Source: Batillaria attramentaria
Lineage: Eukaryota > Mollusca > Gastropoda > Batillariidae
NCBI GenBank assembly: GCA_018292915.2
Contig: JACVVK020000038.1
Location: 674,501-738,500, forward strand
DNA: 64,000 nucleotides
Direction of reading: 5' to 3'
Part shown: positions 46,679-55,594 of the stretch, piece after piece
How positions within the stretch are numbered: the first letter of the stretch is position 1
How the letters are laid out: every line of letters begins with the position of its first letter
Position numbers and translations under genes: made by a program
The notes under the pieces: generated by a model
The model's input: the letters and a program-made list of their open reading frames with translations, nothing else
The model's database searches: none
Told to the model about the DNA's origin: nothing

Positions 46679-47646
46679 TAATTCTGATCTAGTTCTAGTT
46701 CTCATCTCTACCTCGGGGACCCGGGTAGCCGAGGTGCCAGCGTGTAGGACCGTTAGTGCGTAGGTCGTGAGTTCGACTCCCGATTGGAAGCTAAAACACT
46801 GTGCTGTTCTCTCGCCTTTCAAACAACCAGTCGGCATCCAAAGTCAGTCAGCCACTCACTCACTCACTCACTCACTCTGTCCATCCACCATTTATCAATG
46901 GATGAATGAGTGACTCCCACAATCAACCAACTAATCACTGACTGAAAGAAAGAATGACTGCGAATGACTGACCATCTGACAGAACGAATGGATGAATAAA
47001 AGAATGAAAAAAAATCATTTGACTCAATCACTGGATGAATGAACAAGCGAACGAACGAATGAATGAATGAATGAATGAATGAACAAAAGGAGGACTCAAT
47101 CAACAACTGAACAAGTCATGTCTTATCTGCCTGAGTACCCACCTTTGTCCCTAGCCTCACGTCGACAGGCACGGGCAGCCTGTACACGATGCTGAGCATG
47201 TACTCCAGGAAGACTCCCAGCCTGGTGAAGAAAGAGCCACAGTCCCAGCAGCCCTCGATGTTGTCAAAGTCCACACCTAACTTCCGCAAGAAACACACAC
47301 TCTTGTTGTCAAACGCCACCTGGTGGGGCTTGTTGAACAGCACCATCTTACACACCTCCTCGAACAGGATGATTCTCGACACTCGCCCACTCTTGGCGGC
47401 CACCATGAGGGAGATGAGGCCTACGGGCCCGGCGCCCACCACCACCACGTTGAGACGCGCTTGACGCCGCCGGAAGTTGTCCAGCAGGGTCTTGGTGGCC
47501 ACGAAGCACGTGACCACGATGGCGGAGATGATGAGTTGCTGGAAGGCGAGGACGGACTGCAACATGTCGGATCCGGGCGGGTCTGAGCAGTTCATGGCCA
47601 ACTCCAACCACATAAGCTGTGCCTGCACTGAGGACGCCGTGGTCAC
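30613..47646 (-). CDS. membrane-anchored FAD-dependent monooxygenase-like protein, 6 exons
   Basis: Minus-strand exons 47646-47143, 39826-39764, 34697-34567, 33456-33213, 32667-32451 and 30791-30613; introns are GT-AG, phases agree, 446 codons with TAA (445 aa). Residues 30-56 (SVLAFQQLIISAIVVTCFVA region) form a likely N-terminal membrane anchor, followed by basic NFRRRQAR. The FAD-binding Rossmann motif is VVVVGAGPVGLISL (Gly71-73-76) with acidic LFEE at the end of beta-2. A second nucleotide-binding stretch is KLVIACDGANGQTTRHLG (Asp211-Gly212). The third motif, VVAEGEAARCYNIHTGMDVN, has Gly-Glu where the family's Gly-Asp is usual. The overall pattern is that of class A flavin monooxygenases, nearer to the MICAL/aromatic hydroxylase branch by memory; substrate unknown. 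The 21-residue exon 2 is the weakest call: its acceptor (GACGAG) is poor and its donor lies on a GT array. Intron 1 is 7.3 kb. No partner genes nearby. Confidence 0.85.
31417..31466. repeat. (GA)n microsatellite
   Basis: About 48 bp of GA in the last intron of the FAD gene; an A-rich strip lies upstream at about 31110-31200 and 31325-31341. Confidence 0.9.
32108..32240 (+). mobile_element. SINE-B, 3' portion
   Basis: It holds CACCACGTGATTGTAGACTT, GAGAATGCGTACGATTCACG and the GTGTCGGGTTCAGTTCGCGG end of SINE-B. The head is missing; poly(C) and poly(A) runs (32017-32076) precede it. It lies in the last intron of the FAD gene. Confidence 0.7.
32786..33027. repeat. two long (CA)n arrays with ACGC/ACCC spacer
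   Basis: CA runs at 32786-32848 and 32946-33027, linked by CGCG, ACGC and CCAC variants. A TCTG run (32764-32783) opens the block. It occupies most of the 545-bp intron between FAD exons 5 and 4. Confidence 0.9.
34113..34520 (+). mobile_element. SINE-B, near full length
   Basis: It begins GGGGGCGGTTGGTGGTCTAG, with an A-box-like GTGGTCTAGTGG and a B-box-like GGTTTGAGTCTC, then the GGGTACTCCGGCTTC, CACCACGTGACTGTAATGTG and AGCGTGCGTGTTGGGTTTAG blocks, and ends in an (ATT)n tail. It lies about 45 bp from FAD exon 3, in intron 3. Confidence 0.85.
34941..35255. mobile_element. MITE family M, copy 2
   Basis: Ends TAATGGACGACTCCACTC and GAGTGGAGTCGTCTATTA, inverted. The body follows the copy at 9257: GGTCGAGCCC, GCATAATGAGCACA, GACACTACAACGAGG and TAATGACGTCATGG. 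It lies in the intron between FAD exons 2 and 3. Confidence 0.88.
35751..35832. repeat. (GT)n microsatellite
   Basis: About 80 bp of GT preceded by a CT run and TATG units, in FAD intron 2. Confidence 0.95.
36335..36512 (+). repeat. dispersed repeat H, copy 1
   Basis: Shares GGAGTGTCGCACATTCAATA, ACTCGTGTTTGCTGCA, TTGCCTGATTTTTG and GTGCGGTACGGAATGTGTTA with copies at 41105-41262 and 44545-44990. Noncoding. Confidence 0.65.
36975..37085 (+). mobile_element. tRNA-like SINE head, degenerate
   Basis: GATTTGGTCTAGTGGTTGAG followed 45 bp later by CCGGTTTGAATCTCTT gives an A-box/B-box spacing typical of Pol III promoters. No stable acceptor stem pairs, so it is read as a tRNA-derived SINE fragment, not a tRNA gene. 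Confidence 0.5.
38039..38130. repeat. (GT)n to (GC)n array
   Basis: About 68 bp GT followed by about 22 bp GC, the longest alternating GC run in the window; such runs can adopt Z-DNA. Confidence 0.95.
38283..38548 (+). repeat. dispersed repeat G, copy 1
   Basis: One of three related blocks in FAD intron 1 (others at 42235 and 43570). It shares GTACCGCGTACTGAGCAGAC, GACGGCGCTGAT, GAGTCCCAGTCTGTTC and ACAAAGTCACGAAAACGGTC. This copy lacks the 5' part. Confidence 0.8.
39463..39763. repeat. (CA)n, about 300 bp, abutting a splice donor
   Basis: The longest dinucleotide array in the window, with scattered ATAC and ACGC breaks. On the minus strand it is (GT)n and begins exactly at the donor of the small FAD exon 2 (exon end at 39764). 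Confidence 0.95.
40074..40243 (+). mobile_element. SINE-A, full length, diverged
   Basis: GAGCCGGGACAGTCGAATGG head with A box (GTCGAATGGTAGAG), B box (AAGTTCGATTCCCGG), the CAAATATTTGTGCTGGCC block, GATATCACCC, and the GGACGTGAAG...CACCCACC end. It is followed 18 bp later by an opposite-strand copy. Confidence 0.85.
40262..40374 (-). mobile_element. SINE-A, partial, inverted to its neighbour
   Basis: On the minus strand it reads GGAGCTCGGATAGCCGAGAG, GTTCGAACCCAGGC, CAAATATTTC and GATATCAT. It retains the head but has lost the 3' end. With the copy at 40074 it forms an inverted pair. Confidence 0.8.
40832..41070 (+). mobile_element. MITE family F, copy 3
   Basis: TTAATTCTTAAAAGCCCATG at the left; the right end (GAGGAGTTATATTTAA) is degraded. 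The body shares GGAAGGCCCACGCC and GGCTTGTTCTTTTTAACCAG with copy 2 at 16634. Confidence 0.75.
41105..41262 (+). repeat. dispersed repeat H, copy 2
   Basis: Matches copy 1 over GTGTTGCACTTTGATTTTAC, GTGTTTGCTGCAGTAAGAGC, TTGCCTGATTGTCGCATACA and CGTGCGCGGTACGAAATATG. Confidence 0.65.
41865..42116. mobile_element. MITE with 28-bp inverted ends
   Basis: CAACTCTGTCACAGTTGCAG (41865) is mirrored by CTGCAACTGTGACAGAGTTG (ending 42116), and the adjacent GGTTTTCGGCG pairs with CGCTGAAAACT. 252 bp, no coding capacity, in FAD intron 1. A 26-bp T run lies at 41807-41829. Confidence 0.8.
42235..42620 (+). repeat. dispersed repeat G, copy 2
   Basis: Shares with copy 3 the upstream GTGTGGAAAACTT and AATCAGTCACTTG segments and the common core described at 38283, about 80% by eye. 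Confidence 0.8.
43107..43184. repeat. (GAAA)n and (CAAA)n
   Basis: GAAA repeats (43107-43143) followed by CAA and CAAA runs. ACAGGTGTGGGTT stands on both sides (43060 and 43192), so an A-rich insertion with a direct repeat is possible. Confidence 0.75.
43570..43945 (+). repeat. dispersed repeat G, copy 3
   Basis: Closest to copy 1 in the core (GTACACCGCGTACTGAGCAG, GGACCAGCTAGACGGCGCTG) and to copy 2 upstream. The open frame running through its end has no known counterpart. Confidence 0.8.
44545..44990 (+). repeat. dispersed repeat H, copy 3, interrupted
   Basis: The two halves of repeat H (44545-44639 and 44902-44990) match copies 1 and 2, and a 262-bp insertion separates them. Confidence 0.7.
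44640..44901 (+). mobile_element. poly(A)-tailed insertion with 10-bp direct repeat
   Basis: AATCTTGCTT stands at 44630-44639 and again at 44902-44911. The insert ends in about 19 A and includes an A-rich CAAAA run. Copies 1 and 2 of repeat H lack it. The layout fits L1-type retroposition of a short transcript; its source is not recognised. Confidence 0.65.
44985..45120 (-). mobile_element. LINE/SINE 3' end with (CTAA)n tail
   Basis: The TTAG run (44985-45028) followed by GCTTAACGC and GACTATTTCGCGGC is, on the minus strand, the same 3' end pattern (CCGCGAA..TAGTCTTTG..GCGTTAAGC then a short tandem tail) as the LINE at 10254-10942. Similar CTAA-tailed ends lie at 4284-4313 and 9985-10010 on the plus strand. 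Confidence 0.6.
45365..45620 (+). mobile_element. SINE-C (tRNA-derived)
   Basis: GCCCCCGTAGTGTAGTGGTT and, 40 bp on, CCGGGTTCGAGTCCCAGCCG give strong Pol III A and B boxes. A unique 3' part follows (CCTACCTAGGTCGGTTCCTA, GGTGCGACTTTGGGGGGTGC). The cloverleaf is incomplete, so it is a SINE rather than a tRNA gene. Single copy here. Confidence 0.7.
46565..46677. repeat. (CAT)n/(CAC)n/(CAG)n triplet block
   Basis: About 110 bp of ATC, ACC and CAG triplets, in FAD intron 1, giving a His-rich frame that is not coding. Confidence 0.9.
46715..46876 (+). mobile_element. SINE-D (tRNA-derived)
   Basis: GGGACCCGGGTAGCCGAGGT head and GTCGTGAGTTCGACTCCCGA B box, then about 90 bp ending in a (CACT)n tail. 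It lies 270 bp downstream of the FAD exon 1 donor. Confidence 0.65.
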
Positions 47647-48084
47647 GGGTCACGGGTCACACGTGCTGACGACAGAAATAGCTCTACGCTGTGACGTCAC
47701 TCACTCCGGGAGAATAGCGAGCACCTCAGATCGGGACCTCAGATCATAGTGACCATCAAAGATATCAATTCACGTGGACAGTGTACTGATACGCTAGGTT
47801 CGAACTTGCGTTGACCTCTAGCAGACGTAGCAACTCCCTCCTGCATGCTGTGGTCTAACGTGCATGCTGCCTACACGTAAGTCTTGGACTGACCGACTTC
47901 AATGTACCTATATGTCCATTTCCCGTATCCTACTCTGCCGGAGAAAGATCGATCACCACTGAAACTAACGCCCGGTAAGTCTTGAAAGCGCTGACCGGCT
48001 GGCGGCAGATTTCCTGAGCTTTTCTCTTCCGCTAATTAAAGGTGCGGCCACCTGTAATGCCCACAGTCATTTACAGTTCTGTGC

Positions 48085-48370
48085 AGACGACGGTAGTCTC
48101 TGGCTAAAAATACACGGTGGTACTTTCTTCTCCTGCGTCACCTTTGTGACCAATACACACAAACAAACCGTCTATTTCCCACACCTGTTTAGAAGACAAT
48201 AGTCTCCGACTTTAGATGATGCTGTCTTCTACTGTGTCACTGTTATTGCCAACACACGCAGACAAACCGTTTATTTCACACACCTGTTTAGAAGACAATA
48301 GTCTCTGACGTAATCTACACTGATGATGCTGTCTTCTCCTTCGTCCCTGTTGTTCCCAATACACTCATTA
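48085..48370. repeat. ~100-bp tandem repeat, three degenerate copies
   Basis: Each unit holds ACACCTGTTTAGAAGACAAT, AGTCTC(C/T)GAC, a GATGCTGTCTTCT-like segment and CAACACACnCA(A/G)ACAAACCGT. It sits 450-720 bp upstream of the FAD start codon. Confidence 0.75.
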
Positions 48371-48792
48371 CCTAGCAAACCACCCACAAAGAACGGAGAC
48401 GACGCAGGTGAGCTCAGGCCGCCCAAACCCCACACTGCAGCAGCGGACACAGTCTGAGAGTGACAGACAGTATACAACACTAATACACCACCTGATTCAT
48501 GATCATGCTGACTGTCCATGGTTATTCCAGTCCCTGTCATGTGGTACCGTATGAACTGTAGCTGCTGAAAATGACGGTAATCAGCGTCTGAGAGACCTCA
48601 TTATGCCTCCGTGCACGCTTCTTCCGCAGGGTTCCTGAAAATGAAAGAAATGGCGGTTACAAAGTGGCAACGCTTGCCGAGACAATCGTACATATATACC
48701 AAGCAACAAAAAGAAAAGAGTTGTTCATTCCTATTGTTAAGCTACAGAGTGTTTATTTCAAAACAAACAAACAAACAAACAAACACCCCCCC

Positions 48793-48802
<10 letters not shown>

Positions 48803-48869
<67 letters not shown>

Positions 48870-48896
48870 ACACACATACACACACACACACACACT
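48803..48896. repeat. (CA)n microsatellite
   Basis: About 93 bp of CA with ATAC breaks, after a CAAA and CT run. Confidence 0.95.
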
Positions 48897-49800
48897 CAAC
48901 AACAACAAAGGAAAACAGAAATTACAACATGATTTATTTATTTATTTATGTCTTTTAAGCGTGCTGTGAGCCTTTACGTAAACTGATATTTTTTCCTACC
49001 TCGCTGGATACTTTTCCAACAAACTTCTTGTTGTTGTAAATGTAAGACATTTACAGAAAATAAAGAGACACAATAAACATACACCATCCATACAAAATTT
49101 ATATCCGTGCTCTATGGTTAGAGCAAAATGTCCATAGTTAACAGAATAACGAATCGCTTGTTGTTTGCAGCACAAACAATAGATACATACATACCACGCA
49201 GTTACCCATACAGTGAGTCTATCTTGGTCACAAACGTGAACAAAGAGAGTATCGGCTCTGTCTCTAACACATTATTGCAAACGACAGAGGGGGAAAAAAC
49301 CAAAGAAGATGTCTTTGCAATTTCAAGCCACATTAAATTCTGGGTGAATGACAAGATCGATTTAAAGCAAGTCTCATCGCATTCCATATAATGCGAAAGC
49401 CAGCGGTCGATTTTTTTGGGCGCAGTGCCAATATCTTTCTCCAGGCACAACAAGCTGGACCGCACAAGATGGGTTAGGAAAAACTAAATCTAATCATTAA
49501 TGAATTTTTAATCCTCTACAAAACCATACGGAAATTGAAATCAAGCAATATGATCTTCTTCTATTTGTGATTGTAAATGGAGTGCCATGGACGTTGGTTA
49601 TTCTGAGCAAGCCAGCAGCTGGCGGAAAAGTTGGTGCTTTGTTGTTTTTATTTTAGGAATACATGCATATTTGCCGACTGAAGGGTTGAATACGGCCCAT
49701 GCACATATATATGGAGGGTGCCCTGCCAGAATGTGTATTATTTCTCTTCTTTCCATCTGTATCGATAGTGTCTGGCACGACACCCTCTAGCAAGGAACCA

Positions 49801-49853
49801 TCGATATATATATATATATCGATATATATATATATATCGACACTAGGCAGCGA

Positions 49854-49921
<68 letters not shown>
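49801..49921. repeat. AT palindromes beside a (GT)n array
   Basis: Two perfect TCGATATATATATATATCGA-type blocks share a central TCGA (49801-49842); 13 bp on begins a 66-bp GT array (49855-49921). A GA run follows at 49976-50001. Confidence 0.9.
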
Positions 49922-49924
<3 letters not shown>

Positions 49925-50707
49925 GTATTCCAGATATCTGAACAGTCGACCTGGATACTGACAATACAATCGAGCGAGAGAGAGAGAGAGAGAGAGAGAG
50001 AATGTTTTTCTACAGTTCAACGCGTCGAAACACCCCATCCCATACATACAGGGGATTCTAGCAACCCACAAAAACCTGTTCCTGCTCCCGTGACGTGCAA
50101 AGAAAAGACGAGCAACGATGAAGAGGAGAAAGATGCAAAAGTAATGCTGGAGGTGTTAGGGGGGACGAAATCCTTTGGAAAAGATCGATATACAGACAGT
50201 GGCAGCCCTCGTCAAGCTCCCTCCAGAAAAGCTTGCAATGACGCAGGGACGTTTGGAAAATCTGGACGGCTAAAACCGACAAGTTATCACTAGACCTCAA
50301 CCACGGCCCGACAGATAATGAAAATCCGCACCACACTGACGTCACAGGAACAAGGAGACGTCACAATCGTGCTGTGTTTCATTTTCAGGGCTAAAAAAGC
50401 GATTGTGTGTCTCTGGCCGACTTGCTAATGAAGTAACCGAGAATTTGTGAAATGGTGTTTACTGACACGCAACTTCTGCTTGTCAGTTTGCCTAGGAATT
50501 GCGAAAGCGTTCTGAGGGGGGAAGGAAAGAAAATGTGTGAAATGTTGCGCCAAAACAGAATGTGGAAGTTTTCTTGGCAGTAGCATCGCCTTCGAGAATC
50601 TGCCAAGTTACGATCAACTCTGGGTTGCTCGGTTATGGAGGGAAAAGTGTCATTCACAACACCGTGGAAACACAGCACAAGTATCGGTTCTCAAGGAATG
50701 CGCCTGC

Positions 50708-50711
<4 letters not shown>

Positions 50712-50806
<95 letters not shown>

Positions 50807-50812
50807 CGCGCG
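50712..50812. repeat. (GT)n to (GC)n array
   Basis: About 87 bp of GT passing into 15 bp of GC. Confidence 0.95.
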
Positions 50813-51243
50813 CAAGCTGGTTTCGCTATCGTCATACGAATATCTCTGTGCCGCGAAAGTTAACGACTTCAAGGCACGTGGTCAAAATGGTAACGTTAAA
50901 GTGTTTAACTTTTTATAGATGAAGGCACAGATGGCAAGTACTGGACCATCTTGTGGAACGACATCCTCTCTCTCCCTCTGTCTCTCTCTCTCTCTGTTCT
51001 TGAGATGCATGTTTGAGGTTTCTATTTCCGTGCAGCCAAACCTACTCCTTTAGGTCGACACTGCAAATTTCTCAAGCAACTTCTAGGACACGGAATTCGG
51101 TGCGGATATTTACTTTTCCGCTGTTTACATATGCAGGGCTTTGTCAGGTCCGTGTAGGAATGTGTGACTGTCTTTGCTTGCACTAAGACCCAGTTCACGC
51201 GGACCGGCAGTAGATGAAGGTACCTACCGGCAGGACGACTGAC

Positions 51244-51307
51244 ACAAGACAAGACAAGACAAGACAAGACAAGACAAGACAAGACAAGACAAGACAAGAC
51301 AAGACAA
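51244..51307. repeat. (ACAAG)n pentanucleotide
   Basis: About 13 perfect ACAAG units, the only pentanucleotide array in the window. Confidence 0.95.
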
Positions 51308-51389
51308 TGTCTATGTTACATTACAACGAAATTTCTCTTCTGCATTACAGTCTGACAGTGTATATGACGATAAATAAAAACATTCCATT

Positions 51390-51394
<5 letters not shown>

Positions 51395-51440
<46 letters not shown>
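51395..51440. repeat. (CT)n microsatellite
   Basis: About 46 bp of CT that directly abuts the first base of a SINE-A copy; a second CT run (51615-51631) stands at its other end, so the SINE probably landed in a CT array. Confidence 0.9.
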
Positions 51441-51443
<3 letters not shown>

Positions 51444-51616
51444 GGAGCCGGGGTGGTCGAATGGTAGAGCGTTGGACTTCTAATGCTCGGGTCGTGAGTT
51501 CGATCCCGGCTGGGGCCAAATATTTGTGCTGGTTTTTTCATCGTTGCCCCGTCTTTGATATCACCCTATGTGGTGGAAAAGGACGTTAAACTCCTAAACA
51601 CCCACCCATTCACCCT
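51441..51616 (+). mobile_element. SINE-A, full length
   Basis: Head GGAGCCGGGGTGGTCGAATG with A box TGGTCGAATGGTAGAG, B box GTGAGTTCGATCCCGG, then GGGGCCAAATATTTGTGC, CGTTGCCCCGTCTTTGATAT, CACCCTATGTGGTGGAAAAG and the GACGTTAAACTCC...CACCC end. It is nearly identical to 53996-54170, so the family was active lately. Confidence 0.92.
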
Positions 51617-51674
51617 CTCTCTCTCTCTCTCCGCACACACCAACTAAATAAGTATACATCGCTTACACACGCAC

Positions 51675-52140
51675 ACTCCTGGGATCATTTTCATGATACA
51701 TGGATCATGTTTGTAATAGCGGGGACATTTTTGTGGGACTTGGATCGTTGTGTAACAAAGGGATCATTTTTGTGATCCCGGGATTTCTTTTCGTAATACT
51801 GGGATAAGTTAGGGTGGGTTTTTTTGGCAACACAGCGATCACGTTTGGTATATAATACGTTTATAATACCGGTATCATTTTCGTAATTACTTCGTAATTT
51901 CTTGTAATCAATATCGGGATCATTCTCAAATACTTGGGATCGTTCTTGTAATGTTTTTGTTTTACTGGGATTTTTTTTTTTTTGGCAATACACAGAATTT
52001 CTTGTAATTGTCTGGGATCAGTTTTGGTCACATTGGGACAATTTTTGTAATACTGGGATTATTTCTGTAGTACTGCCAACATTAATTTTGTATAGCATTA
52101 GGATTTTTTGGTTGTAATATTCACTGGGGTTATTTTTATC
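51675..52140. repeat. degenerate ~30-bp repeat (GGGATCATTTTTGTAATACT)
   Basis: About 14 loosely spaced copies of TGGGATCATTTTTGTAATAC-like words at 25-35 bp intervals. It looks like an old decayed minisatellite. No gene. Confidence 0.7.
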
Positions 52141-52670
52141 GCCGTTCTTCATGCTACAGAAATAATAAGCTTGTCTCTTTCCGCATTGTTCGACTTCATC
52201 CGTTCTCCGCCGAGCAACTCAATACTGGTTCTAGATTACTGGTTCTCATCATTATCACTGTCTGTCGAGCTGTAAAGTATACGCCATGGTCTGCTAAACG
52301 CTGTATGAACATCGCTAATATCCCCTCACAGCTGCTTCCTTCCCTCGGCTTTCCCTCAAGCACGTCATGCCTGTATCACCAGCCTATACCACCAAGTGGG
52401 TTCTAATATCCGTGTGATAAGCTCGGCGATTAGCGACTAATGCCGGAGTGGTCGCCAACGCACGACGCACGGCGCACGGCCCTACCCCCTTCAGCGATTT
52501 GTCAGGCCCTCAGCTCAGCTGATAATTGCGCGGTATTACTTGGTTGTTATGAAAGCTCGAGTGTTTTAGGCCAATAAAAATAGTATCGATCTTGTTCCCG
52601 ATTTCAATCCAACGTAACGTTATCATCCCTCGCGGGAAATCGGTTGTGGTGGCTAAAGGTAGTAAGAAGT

Positions 52671-53070
52671 GGGGCGGTCGGTGGTCTAGTGGTTAAGAGA
52701 CTTCGTCACCAGTGCAAAGGTCAGGTTCGAGTCCCACTATGGGCAGAGAATGTTCTTCCTTCTCGTGTGTGGCACCGTTCATTTGGGCCGCTAGTCGGGG
52801 GTTCTCTCCGGGTACTCCGGCTTCCTCCCCCTCTGCTTTAGAGATGTTTAGCCCACAAAGATTTGAAAATACAATGCAATTCTAGAATTCCGAAACTGAA
52901 ATTGCTGAGCTGACCCTTCGCACCACGTGATTGTAATGTGTTTATGTCCAGTGTGTGAAAGAATGCGTGTGATTTCACATGAGCGTGCGTGTTGGGTTCA
53001 GCTCTCGGCGCTTTGAGTCAATTCAAGACATTGGATAAAGCGCCTACACAATGTTCAATTATTATTCTGC
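52671..53070 (+). mobile_element. SINE-B, full length
   Basis: Head GGGGCGGTCGGTGGTCTAGT, B box TCAGGTTCGAGTCCCACT, then GGCACCGTTCATTTGGGCCG, GGGTACTCCGGCTTCCTCCC, CACCACGTGATTGTAATGTG, GAGCGTGCGTGTTGGGTTCA, GGCGCTTTGAGTC and TAAAGCGCCTACA, with an ATT tail. It is about 390 bp, long for a SINE. The 3' end resembles the LINE remnant at 2104-2625 (GGCGC...TTGAGTTTTAT and an ATT tail). Confidence 0.85.
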
Positions 53071-53345
53071 TATAAGAAAACATAATTATACGCAAAAGAC
53101 TGACGTCAAATATAATGAAAAGATACATACAGAACACAAGGTCGAAACATTACAGTCACATGACTCACCTAATGCTCTCGAAAGCACAACTCTTGAACAC
53201 GTCTCAACATTTTAAATCACGCTTGCTTGTCAAAACGGAAAACAAAGCTTGAATGAAATGGTCCGTATGCAGACTGAAGACAGGAGGAAGTGAGATTACC
53301 TGGAAAGGCTCAGCTTAAACCCTGCTACAACGACCGCTCCGTTAG

Positions 53346-53938
53346 ACACGGGATGTAACCTGGTGATTTAAAGGTGTCCGATGAGACAGCTATTTACGAC
53401 GAGAAGGCATGTGTGGTTGGCGAAACCTTTCTACAGAAAACTCGACAAAAAATTATTATCTATTCTTCAGAGAAATATTTTTCCTTGCATAAAAAGCATC
53501 TTTGCAGAGAAAAAAGGGTTTTCTGAAAAATTTCGACAAATATCGTAAATGACAACATAGCATTTTTCTTGCAATAAACTGAGTCTTCCGCAGAAAACAC
53601 TGGCGAGGAATGACAAACTAGCAGGTAAAAAAAAATTAAGAAAAGTCGTTTGTTTTCCTCTCCAGTACCAGTTTTTCTTTGCCATTCTCTGCTGAAAAAC
53701 AAAACAAAACTGTTTTAAGGCAGAAAAAAACAGGTTTGTCAAGTTTTCTACAGAAAAAAAAGCTTCCTGCTGAAAAGGACAATTTTTCCTGCAGAATTTT
53801 TTTCCTGAGGAAATACAGGATTTCCATTTTTCTGCAGAAAAAAACTATTTTGTCAGATTTCGCTCACCATATATGCTGTCTCATTGTAAATCGCTGTCTC
53901 ATCGGACACTTTCAAACCACCACGTTACACCCCGTGTG
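53346..53938. mobile_element. MITE with ~60-bp inverted ends
   Basis: ACACGGGATGTAACCTGGTG at the left pairs with CACCACGTTACACCCCGTGT at the right, and both sides continue through GTGTCCGATGAGACAGC(T/G)ATTTAC in inverse orientation. The AT-rich interior is a decayed repeat of TTTTCTGCAGAAAAA-like palindromes. Noncoding. Confidence 0.85.
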
Positions 53939-53995
53939 GATGCAACACTGACGATTCCGAGATCCCCGCCAGGTCTTCATCCTTCCAACCTCCCA

Positions 53996-54170
53996 GGGGA
54001 GCCGGGGTGGTCGAATGGTAGAGCGTTGGACTTCTAATGCTCGGGTCGTGAGTTCGATCCCGGCTGGGGCCAAATATTTGTGCTGGCTTTTTCATCGTTG
54101 CCCCGTCTTTGATATCACCCTATGTGGTGGAAAAGGACGTTAAACCCCCAAACACCCACCCACTCCAGCC
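53996..54170 (+). mobile_element. SINE-A, full length
   Basis: Near-identical to 51441-51616. CCTCCCAG occurs on both sides (53988 and 54168), compatible with a target duplication. Confidence 0.92.
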
Positions 54171-54753
54171 TCCCAGTGCCACGAGCATGACGTAGGCATC
54201 AAACGTCGATAATCACGTAGGGTTCTCAACAGAGGATGTTATGACAGCAAGCTGTATATCAACTGTCAAAGCAACGGCCACAGCAACGGTGAAAACATCC
54301 TACACACGCCTAGCCATGCATTGCCCCACCCCCCCCCCCCCTCCCCATTATTTCATCCGGTGTAGCAGGCAAAATTAGTTTCCGAGAGAATGACTTCGCG
54401 ACATTTTTTGCTTAGGCAAGGTGACTAGGGACGGGTTTTACTGACTCAAATGTAACCGGGCGAATTTTGTGCACCGGACTTCACACATAATTAATCCAAG
54501 CAAAATCTACTCCGTTCAAGAGAGAGAGAGAGAGAGAGAGGTAGAGAGAGAGAGGTGTCATTGCTCCATAAGCTAAACATCTGTTTCTTTGTGCCCAGTA
54601 GTCGAGCTTGGTGTGACCGTAATATCTACCAAGTAAAAAGTCTAGTCAAACTGTTGATTTCACAACCCCAGTGAAACAAAATCAAATAAGACAAACTGAC
54701 AATACCCGCATACCTCATAATCACTCGCATACAAATTAGACAGACAGACTTCG

Positions 54754-54756
<3 letters not shown>

Positions 54757-54804
<48 letters not shown>

Positions 54805-54819
54805 ACAGACAGACAGACA

Positions 54820-54885
<66 letters not shown>

Positions 54886-54935
54886 TACATACATACGTAC
54901 ATACATACACATACGTACACAAATACATACATACA
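54757..54935. repeat. CA, CAGA and CATA arrays
   Basis: CA runs separated by a CAGA block (54806-54822) and followed by TACA tetranucleotides to about 54935. Confidence 0.9.
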
Positions 54936-55594
54936 TACTAGCGTGTTTACCAAACGTTGCAACGTGACAAGCGATACAAGGAACCATGTGTATGTTCTAA
55001 CCGTCAAACGCCGTGTCACTGACTATGACATGCAGCGCCATACGAAATACCATCCGGAATACGCTTGTATGACAGTACTATTAAAGTGCATCCGTACCCT
55101 ATGTACTTCACGGCTGCTGATACATGTACCGCGCATATCAAACAAAAACTCAACAAAGCGTCAAACCGGATGCTATGACAAACATGTTTGAACGTCATGA
55201 CGGATTCAGCTACCCGAATATAACTACAGTCATGACGATGTAGTTTTCGATATTTCTATTCTGAGAACAAGCAGGATACGTGTCCAAGCCATTTTCGGCT
55301 CCATAAATTCAAATCAAATTTCTGCATTTTTTTCCCCGGACGATCGACATGAACAGGCTAGAGAACTGATATCCGTCAACAGAAAGGCAAACAGACGTGT
55401 CATGTTGCATGTTTTGGTGATTATCGTCTTATTTTGGCGATGCGTAGGCCGCGTGTCTCTCGTGGATTATTTCAAAATCTCGTGTGACCCGAGATCTCAA
55501 GCAAAAAAAAATGTGGCAGAGGGAGCCACTAGCGTTCTGTTGACAGTGTAACTCGCGATTCCTCATCCTTTGTGAAAGGGAGACTATCGGCTTT

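Noticed and set aside
50046..50293. Acidic, hydrophilic open frame on the plus strand with a possible acceptor (CATACATACAG)
   Set aside because: No partner exons, no recognisable motif, and the opposite strand is equally open. Left out for lack of support.
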